Positions 1 to 13,536 of a stretch of DNA of 64,000 bases are shown in pieces. The position numbers and the translations under genes were made by a program. Under the pieces are notes generated by a model. It worked only from the letters and a program-made list of their open reading frames with translations. It was not told the DNA's origin and searched no databases. Where the stretch lies: NCBI GenBank assembly GCA_008933995.1, contig WARS01000033.1:10368287-10432286 (forward strand), read 5' to 3'. The stretch is from Datnioides undecimradiatus. Taxonomy: Eukaryota > Chordata > Actinopteri > Lobotiformes > Datnioididae. Position 1 is the first letter of the stretch. Each line of letters starts with the position of its first letter.

Positions 1-189
1 AACAAAGAACAACATTGGGCCATAACATCATAATACAATAGTGTTAATGACCAGTTAAATTTGAAAAATACAGAGAAACTGATTTCATTCACAATTAATT
101 ATTTAGTTTATAAAATGTATGAAAAAAGTAAAAAGTGCAGTTATATTTTCCCTTAATGCAAACTAATGTATTCAAATTTACTCTTATGC

Positions 190-450
190 AAGAGTAAAAA
201 TCAGGAATCTTCATCAAAACTTGCTTCAGCGTGTTGAGTTTGTGCGCTTTCCAATGCAAACATTTTGTCCTGTCGAAGCAGGAGACGCACAGGTGTAACC
301 AATAACATTAGCGATGGCTCACTTCCAGCTAGGTGTGCCAGTGAGCCACCATACACATTATCAGGACCTTGAAAGTGGAACATATAAATGGAATTCAGAC
401 ATGATTCAAGTTATTAGTTCCACCTGTTTTTCACAAGTCAAAAGGTCAGC
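190..450. repeat. Candidate teleost interspersed repeat fragment
   Basis: The stretch containing GATGGCTCACTTCCAGCTAG, GTGAGCCA and ATCAGGACCTTGAAAGTGG is one I associate with a sequence found at many places in teleost genomes. The class is unknown to me and the boundaries are approximate. The open frames here are not genes. Confidence 0.4.
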
Positions 451-3269
451 CATGAAAAAGGACAATAAACAAATGAAACACCTCATTATGCAGTGTATAT
501 ACACACAGTCTGTGGTGAGCAACTTGCTTATCGTTGGAGGGTTGGTGATGTTGCTCAGCGGACATATGACACACAGATAAACAGAATAATGAAAGCAGGG
601 AGGCCACAGAGTAAGAACTGCATGTGGAAGGAGTGAAAGCCAGAAACTACAAAGGAGAGCTGAAGAGGTTTAGGAAGACACAAACACTAATGTAATGTAC
701 AGCTGCACAGCTAAATGTGGTGCGGGACGCATGTTTTAAAGAGGAGGATAAATAATTGAGGTGTTAGAATTGATAAATATTTAGACAAATGGACTCTTGC
801 TAATGGATGAATACAAAGAAAAGGATCATCCACACACAAACCAGCCCATTACAACATCGTCAGCCCTCACCTTTTCATCCCTCTCCCTTCGACACATCAA
901 TTAAATGTCTTTCCATTGGTCAGGTTTTGGTACTATATTAGCACCCTACCTTCCCTCTCTGTCTCTGAGCGAGTTTCTCTTTAATCTTCAGGAGATGTTC
1001 CCATTGATGGGCTATTGATTTGATGTTGCGCCAGCTGCTTTTATCTCCAGGAACTCAAAGAGGTGTTGGGGAGAAGACATGCACTCCTCACCAGGTTTAA
1101 ACAGCGCAGACTCTGGTTTCTCAAACTGGACAGTCTGTCCCAGCCTTGGGGTGGTCGGAGGCCTCTGCCTAGGTCAAAGACTTATTAACTATTTTGTGAC
1201 AATGGTTTGCTTTCGTCTCAGAAAGAAACATCTAAAAATGTTCGCACGGATTGAGAAAAACTCAATGATTAAGAAGAATTTCACCATTTGGCTCAGTTAA
1301 TGTTACCAAGTCAAGACTTTTTGGCTGACTGATGTTTTTTTTTTGTTTGTTTCAATGTTGGGTTGCAGAAAGTTTAAGTGATGGTTTATTGATGCATTTT
1401 CTCTCCGGTGAGCAAGCCTACAGATCTTACTACCTGATCCCAAAGTTACACAAGTGTAACATCTCAAACCAAAGCAAAAGATTATCTGCACATTTTCATG
1501 GGATAGCTCTGTTTGAAGTTTAATAGTAGACCACTATGATAATGGCAGGCCTTAAATTCACAATGCAGCTGCAAAGCCCTTACAGACATGTAGCTACAAA
1601 TAGTATGCTAATGAAGGTACTGAGCCTTATAGGTGAGAATGTATCTCTCAAAGGTGCAGGAATATGAAAATGACAACTCAGAGTCAATCAGCAACCCTGT
1701 GTGACCCCAAACTGTCTTTCTGTTTGACTATCGCTTTAAACTGAGGCTTTGCTCGTAGTTTGGGGCAATAAACTGTGTTGAGGATTTCGACATGGCACAA
1801 GTCCACCGGAGTCATGTGTGTATGTTGGGAGAGCGAAGCGAGGGCGCTACCATCCAGCTGACCACAGGTGGAGTTTATCCAAAACCCTTGGAGAGCCAGC
1901 GCTGGTCTTCTCCACCACAGCGCTGCATGCTCAGGCCCAGGGGGCCTTGCTGTGCAGCAGCATCAGAGAGACCGCCTGTCACCACTCACAATCTCTGGGG
2001 CACAATGTTCCCTCTGCCGTATTTTGTGTGTGCGTGTGCATGCATTTATGTGTTTGGACTGTATGCGCATGTTCGTGTGTTTATATATGTGTATCCATTT
2101 ATTTCCTTTCCCTCTCATTTTATAAAGGAAATTTAGTATGCTTTTCTCTTTGTGTGTATTTGTGTGTGTATGTGTGGATGAGGGTCCTTTAGAGAGCAGG
2201 GCGGTTTGCAGAGCGCCTGCCAGGCTGCCCGGTTGGCTAACAGCGGGGTTTGATATTCTGCTATCGATCATGTGTACTAATAACATGGTGACTTGCCCGC
2301 AGTGTGTAATTATCACCCCAAAATAAAGTGGCTGGCTCTGCATAGGGACATCTGCCTTTAAATCAGCTTTTGTAATCTGCTCACTCCTTCACTCTTTTCT
2401 TTTCCGCTTGTGCTCTCACTTAAGAGCTCACTCAATGCACCTTAAAGTGTAAGTCCTCAGACAGTTTTCCCCGGAGGCGTCATGTGGGAACTGAGGCCGT
2501 AGTCGATTTTCTGTGTCAGACGCTCCCGCAATTTTCCATCTCAGGACGTCGTAAGATTTCTGTAAAGCTTCCTCCACAGCTGTGGTGGGAACAGCAGCAG
2601 TAGCGAGCAGTAACAAAAGTTAGGTATGAATAACACGTGCAGCATGTGGGAAAATATTTGGCCTATGATAATTTTAAAAAAAAAACAAAAACAGACTTCC
2701 ATATCTGGATCATTTAGGCCACACAGATTTCAGCTTCTTTGAGCAAAAAGGGTGAATGTCACATATTACTCAGTTTTTCCTGTCTTACCATCTCTGTCCC
2801 TCACACATGGTTCTGCCTCTCATTTTAGTTAAAGGATCATTCCAGCGTTTCGCACATTTTAGCCCATTTTAACAGTTCGTACGTCATGTTTTTGTGTTTT
2901 ATAAACAGGATTTTTTTTTTATGTTCCCTTCATCCAGTCAGCTGTGAACATCAGTTAGCAAACTTGTTGATGATGGATCACAAACTTCCATCATGGTGAG
3001 CATCAACTCTGGGCTTTTAAGCAAAGCTGAATTACCGTTAACAGTTTAAGAAGATTTTTCACTGACACTGATTAATGTAATTCTGACTGAGAAAATGCTG
3101 CGCTTATTATAAGTGAGGGAAAACTAATCTGCCACAGTTTTAGATAAAGGGTCAGCATTTCAGTGATTTCATTTTTTAAAAATGTGAGTATTTGCTTGCC
3201 TTCTTCATCCTCTGAAGAGCAGTAATTGTATTTGACTGTTTTTCCTGGAAACACTGTGCAGATGGACTT

Positions 3270-3378
3270 TTTTCTTTATTTTCTGACATTTTCAAGACAA
3301 ACCAATTAACTGATAAATCAAAATAGAAGAGTAGTTAATCAGTTAATCAGCAGATCAACTGATAATGAAAGAACTCAT
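3270..3378. repeat. Teleost interspersed repeat fragment (AATCGATTAATC-type)
   Basis: The series TTCTGACATTTTCAAGAC, AACTGATAAATC, AGTTAATCAGTTAATCAGC, then ACTGATAATGAAA matches the end of a common fish repeat built around alternating TTAATCGATTA motifs. It is diverged, and recognised by memory of the family pattern. Confidence 0.5.
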
Positions 3379-3469
3379 ACAGTCACAGCCTTTAAAGACT
3401 GCAAACTTGTTCACTGAGTTTTTTGCAAACTGATTCTTCATTTAAACAAATGTTCAGCCTTCTCTATAC

Positions 3470-3580
3470 TCGTACATCGATCCATTCATCCATCTATCCA
3501 TCCCTTTTTTTGTTGTGCCCTCATCGCTGCATTCTTCTACCCATCCCTCCATCATCCTTATCCATCCATCCCATCTATAA
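3470..3580. repeat. Degenerate (ATCC)n simple repeat
   Basis: Imperfect TCCATCCATC repeats, interrupted by unique sequence, run through this stretch. Confidence 0.7.
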
Positions 3581-3686
3581 AAACGTCTGATGTTTGCATC
3601 TGTGGTCAGCTGAATTGTTTAGTCGTGATTTGTAATGTAAATATGTGGCTGCGTGTGAGAGCACCACTCCCTCTGGACGCCCCCTG

Positions 3687-3687
<1 letters not shown>

Positions 3688-3727
<40 letters not shown>
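3688..3727. repeat. (CA)n microsatellite
   Basis: About 20 uninterrupted dinucleotide units. Confidence 0.97.
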
Positions 3728-3730
<3 letters not shown>

Positions 3731-5408
3731 AACAGCTTATTCAGAGAGCAACCAGCAGCTGCCTGGCTCTCTGCTCCGTTACTCCTACTAAGCCATAATT
3801 GTTCCCGGGCCTCTACTCTCTCAGCACTGGTCCACCCGAGCCAAGCGGCTAACCATCAGCAGCCCTTATGGTTTGCTTCCCCTCCAGGCTCCAACTTCTC
3901 TACGACGAAGCCGATGAAGTCTCCGCACAAGACACTGTACACAGCAGGGACAAGACTGCAGAACAAGGATGCGCTCTCCACTTTTACACGATTTAGTCAT
4001 CATTCTTCAAAGAACTTGCAGGTGATGTAACACAGCTTTTGGCAGCCATAGTGGAGGCAGTCTGCTTTTTTTGCTGCAGTGACGTCAACAGCTGATCACA
4101 TTTCGAGTTGTTCAAATTTGCCGGTTGCAACAAATGCTTATGTTTATTTATTATCAAAAAATGTTCGACTTAAGCACACCTGACAGTCACAAATTCCCGA
4201 GGACCACAGACACAACACCATGCAATTGTTTTTTTGGGCTTTCAGTTTTTTGCTGAGCTTTCATTAGTTATAAGAACTTGCAAATAAAAGTCGTCAGAAA
4301 TAATTAAAACTAAGCACCTAAGTGAGCCTACAGTACACGTCTTGGGCATTGTCAATCTTATTAAGTACAGTTCCCCACCTTTTCTTTAGTCTTATGAGAT
4401 CTATCTGTATCTGTTTTTTCATGTAAAAGTTCCTTCCTATCTCTCCTTCACTCAGTCCCTCACTCGTTTAATCTCAGTCCAAAAGAAACATGGTTGGAAA
4501 CCAAAAAACCAAGCAGCTCGACGGAGGCCAAACCAGAGATCACTGCTCCCATCCTGGACTCCTTCCCTCCTTTCCTCCCTCCAGCTTCTGCATGTGACAC
4601 TGCTGTGGAGCACCACTGGACTTTTGAAACCATTACTTCACTGATTAAACTTTTTTTCTCCCCCCACAACTGGCTCATGACGAAGCACCTCATCCACAGC
4701 CGACACGTTAGAAGAAAACTTTACGTCATGTAACAAGGTTTTGAATTTAAAAGACTTCTGCTTCGCTCTACTTCTCTCTACTTCTTAACTGTTCTTTAAT
4801 GCAGCACTCCAACACCTGGGAAATGTAACCTTAAATGTGGCTTTTTTCCATGACGGCAGGGGATGAATGCGCACCACCTCCATCTTCTCTGCCCCAGTGA
4901 TAAGTCTGCAGAGTAACCTTGTTCTTCCACGACAACAACAAAGTAATCTTAAAACTGAAATTGCAATAATTCATGACAAAATCCTCAAACATAGCTGCAG
5001 TTTTTAAAAAATCTCGTGTCCCAGTAATTATTACATACAAGCATGCTACTCCTTCTTACTCCTATTGCACCTTTTAGAGACTGACATATGGATAATTATA
5101 GTATTGATACAAAGCAGAACCATCTTTGATTTGATGTTCCCCTTACAAAGAACTTGTTTCCGTGCTTTTTCAACCTGCAACTATAATTTCTTTCATCACA
5201 CATCAAAAACACACCGCTTTCTACAACTGCACTGTCTGTATTTGTGTTTTTCTGTTACAGATTCTGTTCCATTGCAGGTCCAGTGCCTTTGCAGACAGGA
5301 ACTTCTCCATTTAACGCAGGTGAAAAAGGAAAAAAGGAGACACAGTTGAGCAAATGAAGCTTTAAAAATTTTCCATCAGCACAAGAGCAGAGCACAGTTA
5401 GGGAGGAG

Positions 5409-5411
<3 letters not shown>

Positions 5412-5447
<36 letters not shown>
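5412..5447. repeat. (TG)n microsatellite
   Basis: About 18 units. A second short (CA)9 tract lies at 5541-5558. Confidence 0.97.
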
Positions 5448-5450
<3 letters not shown>

Positions 5451-6589
5451 TCAGGTGACAATGAGACTTGGGGCCTTTATTTTCCATGGTAAACCACAAC
5501 AGGCTTAACCTCTTCTAACTGTACACAACGAACACAGACGCACACACACACACACACAGTAAGAGAGGTAGAGCTGCACTTCAGAGAAGACCCTTATTGT
5601 CAGGAGGAGTAAAGATTTTGCCCTCAGTTCACTTTTTGTATTGCAAATATAAAATTGGAAGTCTGGTTCATCTCACCAAGCTTCAAATAACACTTAAAGT
5701 CTCTCTTAAGCTGTGTTTCTCTCGCCAGAAGCGAAAAAGAATAGTGATGATTGTATTTTATGCAACAGTATATCTTAGCCACTGAAGAGATACAAGCTGT
5801 GGATCAGTCTGTGGAAACAAGATGATCACATGCCTTCAAATTCTGAGTAACTGCAAAAACTCTGCTGGGAAAAAAACCCCCATAAAATACAACAAATTGA
5901 TATGATTACTATTAAATAACAATTGTAATATATATAAAATATATAAGATTGTAATATGGTTTAATATGGTTCATAAACGGGAGGAGGAAGAGGCACTGGT
6001 GGATGGAGTGAAACAGAGGAGGGCGAGTTATGGATGAGCGGAACAAAAGAAAGGAATCTTATTTGTGTGTTTATATATATACTCATTTCTCTTATTCTAT
6101 TATTATACTATCATTTTAGTTTTTATTTTACTCATGTATTTTTCTCCAGTTGCATATCCATCCATGACCAGCTAGCGCTAGAAATAAAGTTTTGAACATC
6201 ACCTGTGTTTTTAGTCTTGGACACATCCGTTTTCATTTTCTAATTCAGCAAGAGAGGAATCCATCCTCCTATATCTGAAATATCTTTGTCTGAATTGTTT
6301 TTATTTATCGTTCTCTATATTTCTAAGGCTGATGATCAACGATTAACGAAGGCTCCTTCACATGAGGATGTCTCATCTTGGAATCAAACTCTTTTAAATG
6401 AACTATGGGGCTATGGGGAGTCTCCAAGGACATCTGGGGACTTTCTCTCCCTGTGGTGAAATTCAGAAAAAAAAAAAAAACAGAAGAAAAATAAAATCAA
6501 CAGTCTTCTTCCTTGCTTCCTCTAATCAAAACAGCATACCACTGACTTGATGTTTAGCTAATGGATGCTTAATTGAAACCAGTATTCTC

Positions 6590-6760
6590 TCAACTGGCCC
6601 GGGATTAATGTGACTCTGCGGGGGGATCCACTGGAGCCAAGATGGCACTCACGCTGCGCTGCTTGTTTGTGACAGTGTCAGAGTTATGGCTGTCTTTAAT
6701 TGGCGGCATTAAGATCCCGGGCGCGCTTTTAAAGACAAACAGAAAAAGAGATGAGAGCGG
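6590..6760. promoter_or_regulatory. Candidate non-coding regulatory island in tcf7 intron 3
   Basis: A high-complexity stretch with TTTAATTGGCGGCATTAAG (paired homeodomain-like cores around GGCGG), CCCGGG strings on both sides and no repeat similarity. Called from composition only. Confidence 0.2.
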
Positions 6761-8795
6761 GAGATGAGGGAAAGAGGAAAGGCACGAAAGGCAGAGCAAC
6801 GAATGCAAGACGGGAGGAGAGTCGCGGAGGAGTGACGGTCTTCTTGCTCTGCAGCGCAGCGGGGGAGCAAATGAGTCCTCTGGGGTCCTGACAATGGACT
6901 GACTGTGCCTGTGCCTGCTGTAAATCTGCTTCTGTCTGGAGGGGGATTCGGCAAGGGAACTATAAACCAGCCATCGATGGAGTCTGTCTGACTGACTGGA
7001 TGTCTGTCTGTCTCTGATTCCCTCTGAATGAAAGATTTTAAAAAAAGCCTAATCAATGGCGCCAATTCCACAAGATTTACGGTACAGTGTGATGAAGATG
7101 ATGGATGTGTACTTTCATCAAAACTGTTTTTCATCCACGCATCAGTTTGTTTGTTTGTGTCTTTATCAGTGACTTTTCTTTGACTTCTTCAGACGGTTTC
7201 ATCAGCATCGGAGTTCATTCGACCTCATCCAGTGAATGTGAACTGAAAACTGTTGCAGCAACAGTTGGACAGAGATGGACTGAAAGCTCTTACAGTTGCA
7301 TGTAAATACACAGACAACCATGTTACAGACAGATGTAACATTAAGGGTTAGTTCAGCTGTTAAATTCCCCAACAATGTTTTTCATAATGTACTTTCCCTT
7401 AGGGACAAATAGAAACTGTGCAAGCGATAAACCTTCCTCTTTATAGAAACCTAGGATTTGTTCAATGTGACTGTTACTGGTATTTATTTTGAACTGATAT
7501 CAGTCAGCAAAGTCAGCCTACATTTGAATGTTTTTAAAGGGGCTAAATTAGCAACAGCATAAAAACAAAAGGAACAAAAAGGGATGGCTTCACTATAGAC
7601 ACACGCATAATCCTGTGACCTTTACTATTACACATGGTACTTCGGTATGTTGCACAAAACACATGCAAATCTTGTCCAGGAACCCAAAATACTGTAGTTA
7701 TGATGTCAGATGCCCAAGGACTCTCAACACTGTTGAACTCTACCCTCAAAATTTCTGCTTGCAGTGGGGAAAAAAAAAGAGCAACATTTTGAGCCCAAAT
7801 CAGCTCTTCATCAGGTAGAGAGGAATCTAATTTGTGCTTTCAACGCTGCACTTTTCCTTATGTAAAAAGGGAGCATTCATCAGTGTTGCAGGTCCTTGGG
7901 AATGGTTTTGATGCCTGTACCACGGTGCTTTTAGGTATTTTAACGATGGCCCTGCTTTTAAGGTCGGGTGATCCAACACTGTTTGCATGTGAGGAATGAA
8001 TTCACAAGAAACATGATTGAAAAATGTCATTAAAATGACTCATGAAGAGATGTTGAAACTAGTTGCTGCGGTTTGCAATCTTATATGTAATAAAAACCTC
8101 ACATTTAAATAAAAGAATTATTTAGAACAGAAGCTCTAACAAAGAACGCATACTGTTAGTGGGCGAGGGAAAAAAAAACACAAGACAAACGGTGAAAAAA
8201 ATTCAGTCTTGATCATTTTGCCTGTGGCAACTCCGCTGCCCACTTTGGTTTCTTCTGACAACTCCACTTCCTATTGATGAAAGTAAAAACCGTTCTTTCA
8301 AGATTTGAATTAGCCTTTGGATTTGTGTTCCTATTCCTTGAGTGCGGTGGTGAAACAGTTAAAGGTGTTCTTAAGGTGTCAGAGTCTGTTTCAACTGAGG
8401 CTGTGGTTTTGTTTTACCAGGTGCACAACGTGGTAACCGCTTCTCATTGTTTACTGCTAACTCCCTTCCGCTACTGCAGATATCTTCTCTTCCTTCATTG
8501 TTTTCTCTCTCTCACTTCATCAGTCTCTCTGCTTCTTTCATTCTCTCTCTCGGACTCTTTTGCAACCACTTTCTCCTCTTTTTTTCCCCCCACCATCATC
8601 TTTTCCAACATCTGATCAACCCAATCTGGAGTCGTCTGATAAATCAGATGATGTGTTTCTTTTGTTCTTCACTTCCTGTCACCCACCTCTTCCCTTTCAT
8701 CTGTCCTCGGTGTGCATACAGTGTTTCCCACATACATGCCATGTGCTGTGTGCAACACCTACACCGTCACGCACACCCACACACTGTCACACACT

Positions 8796-8798
<3 letters not shown>

Positions 8799-8842
<44 letters not shown>
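8799..8842. repeat. (CA)n microsatellite
   Basis: About 21 units, preceded by imperfect CACAC blocks. It produces artefactual His/Thr-rich open frames. Confidence 0.97.
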
Positions 8843-8843
<1 letters not shown>

Positions 8844-10479
8844 CAGACCACAGTGCAGCGCTTATCACAGTTGCTCTAGTTTTTTTGTTTGGCCCTGAAA
8901 AATGCTCACACAAGCCGATCCACCACAGTAACTTCTCACACACCTACACACACTCAAAACACTGATTAAAATGCTTTCTGAGTTCCGTAAACTTCCTGAT
9001 ACTAAACCTATCACGTTCTGGCTGCCAGTGGCAATATCTTTCTGTCATTAAAGCATCTTATTTTTTTATTTGTTTTTCTGTCTTTATGCGCTCACTCCTC
9101 CTCCTGCTTCCCTTTTCTTCTCCTCCCTCGGCCCCTCCCTTCCTCTTTTTCGAGACAACATCAGCCTCCTGGTTTCCTCAAGGCCATCACTTCTTCCTCG
9201 TCTCTCATTTCCATCAATATAAAATCCTGACGCAATTATCGGCCGCATAATCGACATTTTCCTAAAGTCTTTGTCTGTCCACTCCATCAGAGAACGAAGG
9301 CCAAAAGGAAAAATACTCATTGCGTGTCCGTCTGTGTTTGTGCGTGAGTGTTGCATTGCTTGAAAGCCTGAGTGTTTTCTCTTGATAGAGCAACAGAAAA
9401 GGTTCCCATGACCACAAAATGTGGGGATGGGTGTCTTTCCCAATTGTACAAAACAGGGCAAAACAAAGGTAGGAAATCAATTTGACGCATGGCCGAGCTC
9501 CTTTTGAGGAAACCTGTTGACGGGGGAATTCCTCCCTCTCCTTTTTCTGGCCTAAAAATGACATTAACACATGGACAGAGTGCCAAAACGTATGAGCTTA
9601 CACAGACTGGAGAATTCATGGCAGACAGACAGACACACACAAACCTCTGGAAGTAAGCTGCCACACATTCACCTGGGACTCATTTTCCTCCTTCTCTCCT
9701 GTCCTTTGACGGCACAACATGGCCATTTTAACATCATTAATGTGGCGACCTTAAACTAATAACATGATAAACTGACACGCTTGGCATCAACAAGCCTTGT
9801 GGGAAATGTGTTTTACGGCACAGAGCAGACAGAGGGTGCTGGTCTTTCCCACACAGTCGCAACAAAAGCTTTCAGGCATGCCCCAAAGTGAAAACAAAAG
9901 TCGTTGTATTTATAAGATTTCACATGTTTAAATTAAATTTTATTTTTTAGGAAACCAGAATCATGAAACATGTAAAATATATACAATGACCAAAAAAAAG
10001 TTAAACATTACTTCTATGTTAATATTGAGGTTTCTATCGTCACAGCCAATACAACCAGTGTACGATTTAGAAGACTCATGGTTGATTCTTTAGCTATTAA
10101 TCATCTGGATTAGCCAAAGACTGTAGCACACATCATCCAGTGTAAGGCGTTAAGGCACAACTAACGAACATGTTACAATGGTGCATTTTTTCAGTAACAA
10201 GTACGATACTGCTTGTTTTGTTTTGTGGGTTGGCCTGTTTGCTGAGTTAACAAGAGCTGGATGAAGGCTTGATAACATTTTTGAGCAGACCAAGATGTTT
10301 TAGCTTTAGCTCCACCAACAGAGGAGAAACCTGGCCCGGAGAGACACAATGCTAAAAGCACAAAGTCTCATTGTCAGTCTCGATGTGTGAGTGAGGCTTT
10401 GGGAGCTGTGCAGAGAAACGGACAGTAATTAGTTTTACTGCATTCACATCTACTGATTTTATCTACAAAATGCTTCTGA

Positions 10480-10777
10480 ATTTTTCGAAATCAGGTGTTT
10501 TGTAAAGTCTCTGAAATTTTACTGGAAGGATGTACACACTTCTTCCAAAAGCGTATTTGGTGTTTTAGTGGTGGTGATGAGTATTTGGTGTTTTAGTGGT
10601 GGTGATGAGTATTTGGTGTTTTAGTGGTGGTGATGAGTATTGCCCAACATGTCGTTCTAAAATCTCCCGTAAGTGTTTGGTATGGTTGAGATCTGGTGAT
10701 TGTGGGGGCCATAACATATGGTTCTCGTCATTTTCATACTCATCAAACCACTCAGTGAGCCATGGAAACGTCTGCAT
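10480..10777 (-). mobile_element. Tc1/mariner-like transposase relic (C-terminal fragment)
   Basis: The minus-strand reading from 10777 gives WLTEWFDEYENDENHMLWP, PQSPDLNHTKHLREILERHV and then SPPLKHQ. This matches the C-terminal part of Tc1-family DDE transposases, with the invariant WPxxSPDLN signature. The family normally continues PIExLW, where the glutamate is catalytic; here it reads HTKHLR, so that residue is lost. Frame and homology then break at the 28-bp triplication. Weak similarity to the family's following segment resumes at about 10540-10480. No N-terminal half or clear terminal repeats were seen. It is a dead fragment. Confidence 0.8.
10553..10640. repeat. 28-bp minisatellite, three copies, inside a transposase relic
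   Basis: Three identical 28-bp units (10553-10580, 10581-10608, 10609-10636), plus the first four bases of a fourth. The unit starts GTATTTGGTGTTTTAGTGG. On the minus strand it lies within the C-terminal part of a Tc1-like transposase relic. Confidence 0.97.
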
Positions 10778-11362
10778 TTGTTGTTTCTCGACTCATTTCT
10801 TAGAGTTTTCCTGATATTCGTCTGCCCATTTCAGACTCCCGAATGTCTCAATATTGGTCTCACTTGTAACAGCTTTAAAAAGAAGGCATCGCTTGTATCA
10901 TCAGCTGTACACGATAGATGTAGTAATAAAAACCAGAAGAAGCATTTTACAAAATGATCTACACTAAAGTTATTTCTAAAATGAAACCAACAAGAATACA
11001 GGACTTCTTATCCTTGTCTTGCAGAGGCTTGGTTTTAAACCATGCACAAGGTGTTGAGCTGTTGCTGGGTCTATGATGTATGTTAGTGTGTCAGTGTATG
11101 TGAAGAAGAAAAAGGAAGTGAAGACATACAGTAAGGCCGATAACCTACAGCAGGAGTGAGTCAGGGTTTGTACTGTATGTGCTGTTTATTTGTTTAGTAA
11201 ATGTGTGTGTGCGTGTGTGTGTGTGATTTCAGTAGATGTATATAAGCACAGTGTTTGTGGACTTTTGCATGTATGTTTATGAGTCATGTGTATATATGAT
11301 GGCTGAGGCTGCTTCGGCCTTCCCTCTGCAGATGAGTATCATATGGGAAGGGATCAGACTCT

Positions 11363-11400
11363 GGTGTGTGTGTGTGTGTGTGTGCGTGTGAGTGTGTGCG
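11363..11400. repeat. (TG)n microsatellite, interrupted
   Basis: A TG tract interrupted by GCG and AG variants. A shorter TG tract lies at about 11203-11225. Confidence 0.9.
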
Positions 11401-11944
11401 ATCACAGCCATGTGTGCTGGGCTGCTTCATGCGGCTGTGGAGGCTCCAGCTGGTCTGGGCAGAGCCACGGGCACGGGGTGGAGATCGGTGGAGAGGGGTG
11501 GAGGAGAACGGGGGTTTGAGCTCGGTTCAGTCGACTATTTTTATGAAACCTATTTTAATAAAGTGCACATTAAAATGACGATAAAGGTCGGCTGAGGTTT
11601 GGAGGGTGAGATGAGTGGTGGTGGTTGGGGGATCTTCAGGGCATTATCAATTACTAACAAACACACCACATTTGGATGTTTACTCACACTGAAAAGCACA
11701 TGATGCAAAAAATTACTTTATCAAAAATATATATCTGCTTCAGTGATCACTGCTATTTTTGTCGCCGTGGTACATAGATCATTAACTGACAAGCCTGTCA
11801 GACGAGACAGGTGAAGATCAAAAACAACATCCATAAGCAGACTGTGGATGACAGCAGGGCTGAATGACGCAACATGACACACATTAAACTGCACCATTTA
11901 AAACATCAAAGTTCCTTTATAGTGCTGGCACATATGTTGGCACA

Positions 11945-12015
11945 GATTAAAGCAACTGTTTGATATTTTGGGAAATGTGTTTATTCCTGTTCTGGCGAAG
12001 ACAAGACTTAATGTC
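11945..12015. repeat. Teleost interspersed repeat fragment
   Basis: GATATTTTGGGAAATGTGTT followed by ATTCCTGTTCTGGCGAAGAC resembles the terminal part of a common percomorph repeat whose copies read ACATTTTGGGAAATACGC and then ATTCGCTTTCTTGCCGAGAG. Only about 70 bp is recognisable. Confidence 0.45.
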
Positions 12016-12767
12016 CCACAACAGCTGTTGTGAGAATAAATGTAGGTTTATTGTTATGAAATTATAAAATTCTGTAAATAATTGAGTCATACTCAACAGT
12101 AATATTATATTATGTAATCAGAATAGTCAAAATAATGATGGTAATAATAATTATAATAATATGGTTTTGGGTACTTTGGCACCTTGTATATATTAAGTTG
12201 TTATATATATATAAAGTTGAGAAACTCAGCACGGCAGCATTCTTTACTTTCACAGCAACAGCTGAACACAGAGGTAAAAGTGGAAACTGGAATAATTCAA
12301 TTAATGGAAATTTAATAAGCCTGTATTATTGGGTACTGATTAATTGTTTAGTCATGTTTATGCAAAAATGAACTAACTGCAGCTTCTCAGATGCAATTAT
12401 TGCAGGTTTTCAAACGTGTAAGATAAAAATTATACCCTTTGATTTTAGACAGGAGGATTTAAAAAAGTTATTCAAATATGCTGAACTGAGCTCTTGGAAA
12501 TTGTAATGGTTGGGGTTTTTTTTCTTTTTAGGAACCAAACGGCTGATAGAATGGGTATCTATTTCAATTCCCATATATTACAATACAGGGTAGAGAGAAA
12601 AGGTTAAAATGGTTAAAGTTTTCCCTTTTCAAACTTCCTAAAGAGCAGACCTGTCAGTGGATAAGATGCAACCAGCAACTGAGCAATCCACATACATACA
12701 ATAATCAAACCATCTTGTATCAGATCCACTCTAAATACACACTCAACAAAATGTAAAGTAAGTTAGA

Positions 12768-12773
<6 letters not shown>

Positions 12774-12821
<48 letters not shown>
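12774..12821. repeat. (CA)n microsatellite
   Basis: A 24-unit uninterrupted tract. Confidence 0.97.
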
Positions 12822-12822
<1 letters not shown>

Positions 12823-13489
12823 CTCCATCTCTCAGTAGGAGAGAGTAAACAGGTTGTAAATTTCCTTACAGGGACAGATGAAAGAGGCAGAGCACATGGC
12901 AAATTGTCATGTACGATCACATATGGTCGTCACACTGACTGTGTTTGCAAACAGTAGAAGCTCCAGCACACTGGTGAACACACCATGTGTGGCTGAGACT
13001 GCAAGTCAGCATGGCAAGAGGTAACTGTCCAATCACTGTTTATCATGTGCTCTTTTGTTTTTTGAGACAATTAATACTGTCCAGTGGAAACTGAAGGGCC
13101 TGTGAAGTTGAGAGAAATGTTGCTTCTCTTCTCTTCTGTTGAATATTTTCAGCTTCTCTGTCGTGTCTCAAAGTTTGAACTTTGTTTTGACTTCCTCATG
13201 CACAGCTTTGCATAGTGCAAGTCATACTTGTTTGCTGGATGTACAAGAGACACGGCCCTGTGGCCAAACACACACTCGACTTTTCACCCCATATGAGGTA
13301 AAACATGACCTTTGTCTTCATGCTGATCTTAGACAGGGTCGTTTTAATGCGTTGAACTGGCCCTGGTGAGACTCTGGGGCTGTTCTTAATTGATATTTAC
13401 TATATTATCATCGATCTAATTGTTTAGTCCCTGTAAATCTGTACATTTCATACAGTGCATGTTAAATATTTCAATACACTTAACTGATT

Positions 13490-13536
13490 TCATTTAAACT
13501 GAGTTGACACTTAAAATGTCAAATCAGTTTAAATGA
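13490..13536. repeat. Near-perfect inverted repeat (20-bp arms)
   Basis: The left arm CATTTAAACTGAGTTGACA (13491-13509) pairs with TGTCAAATCAGTTTAAATG (13517-13535), with one mismatch and a 7-nt loop. One more T-A pair extends the stem at each end. The surrounding A+T-rich TTAAA/TTTAA sequence suggests a small MITE-like repeat. Confidence 0.75.

Noticed and set aside
2428..2616. 62-codon minus-strand frame reading VEEALQKSYDVLRWKI
   Set aside because: It looks protein-like, but no family was recognised and the frame stands alone. Not enough to call an exon.
7770..7830. GAGCAACATTTTGAGCCC followed by CTCTTCATCAGG
   Set aside because: It resembles a phrase seen in some fish repeats, but it is too short and diverged to assign.
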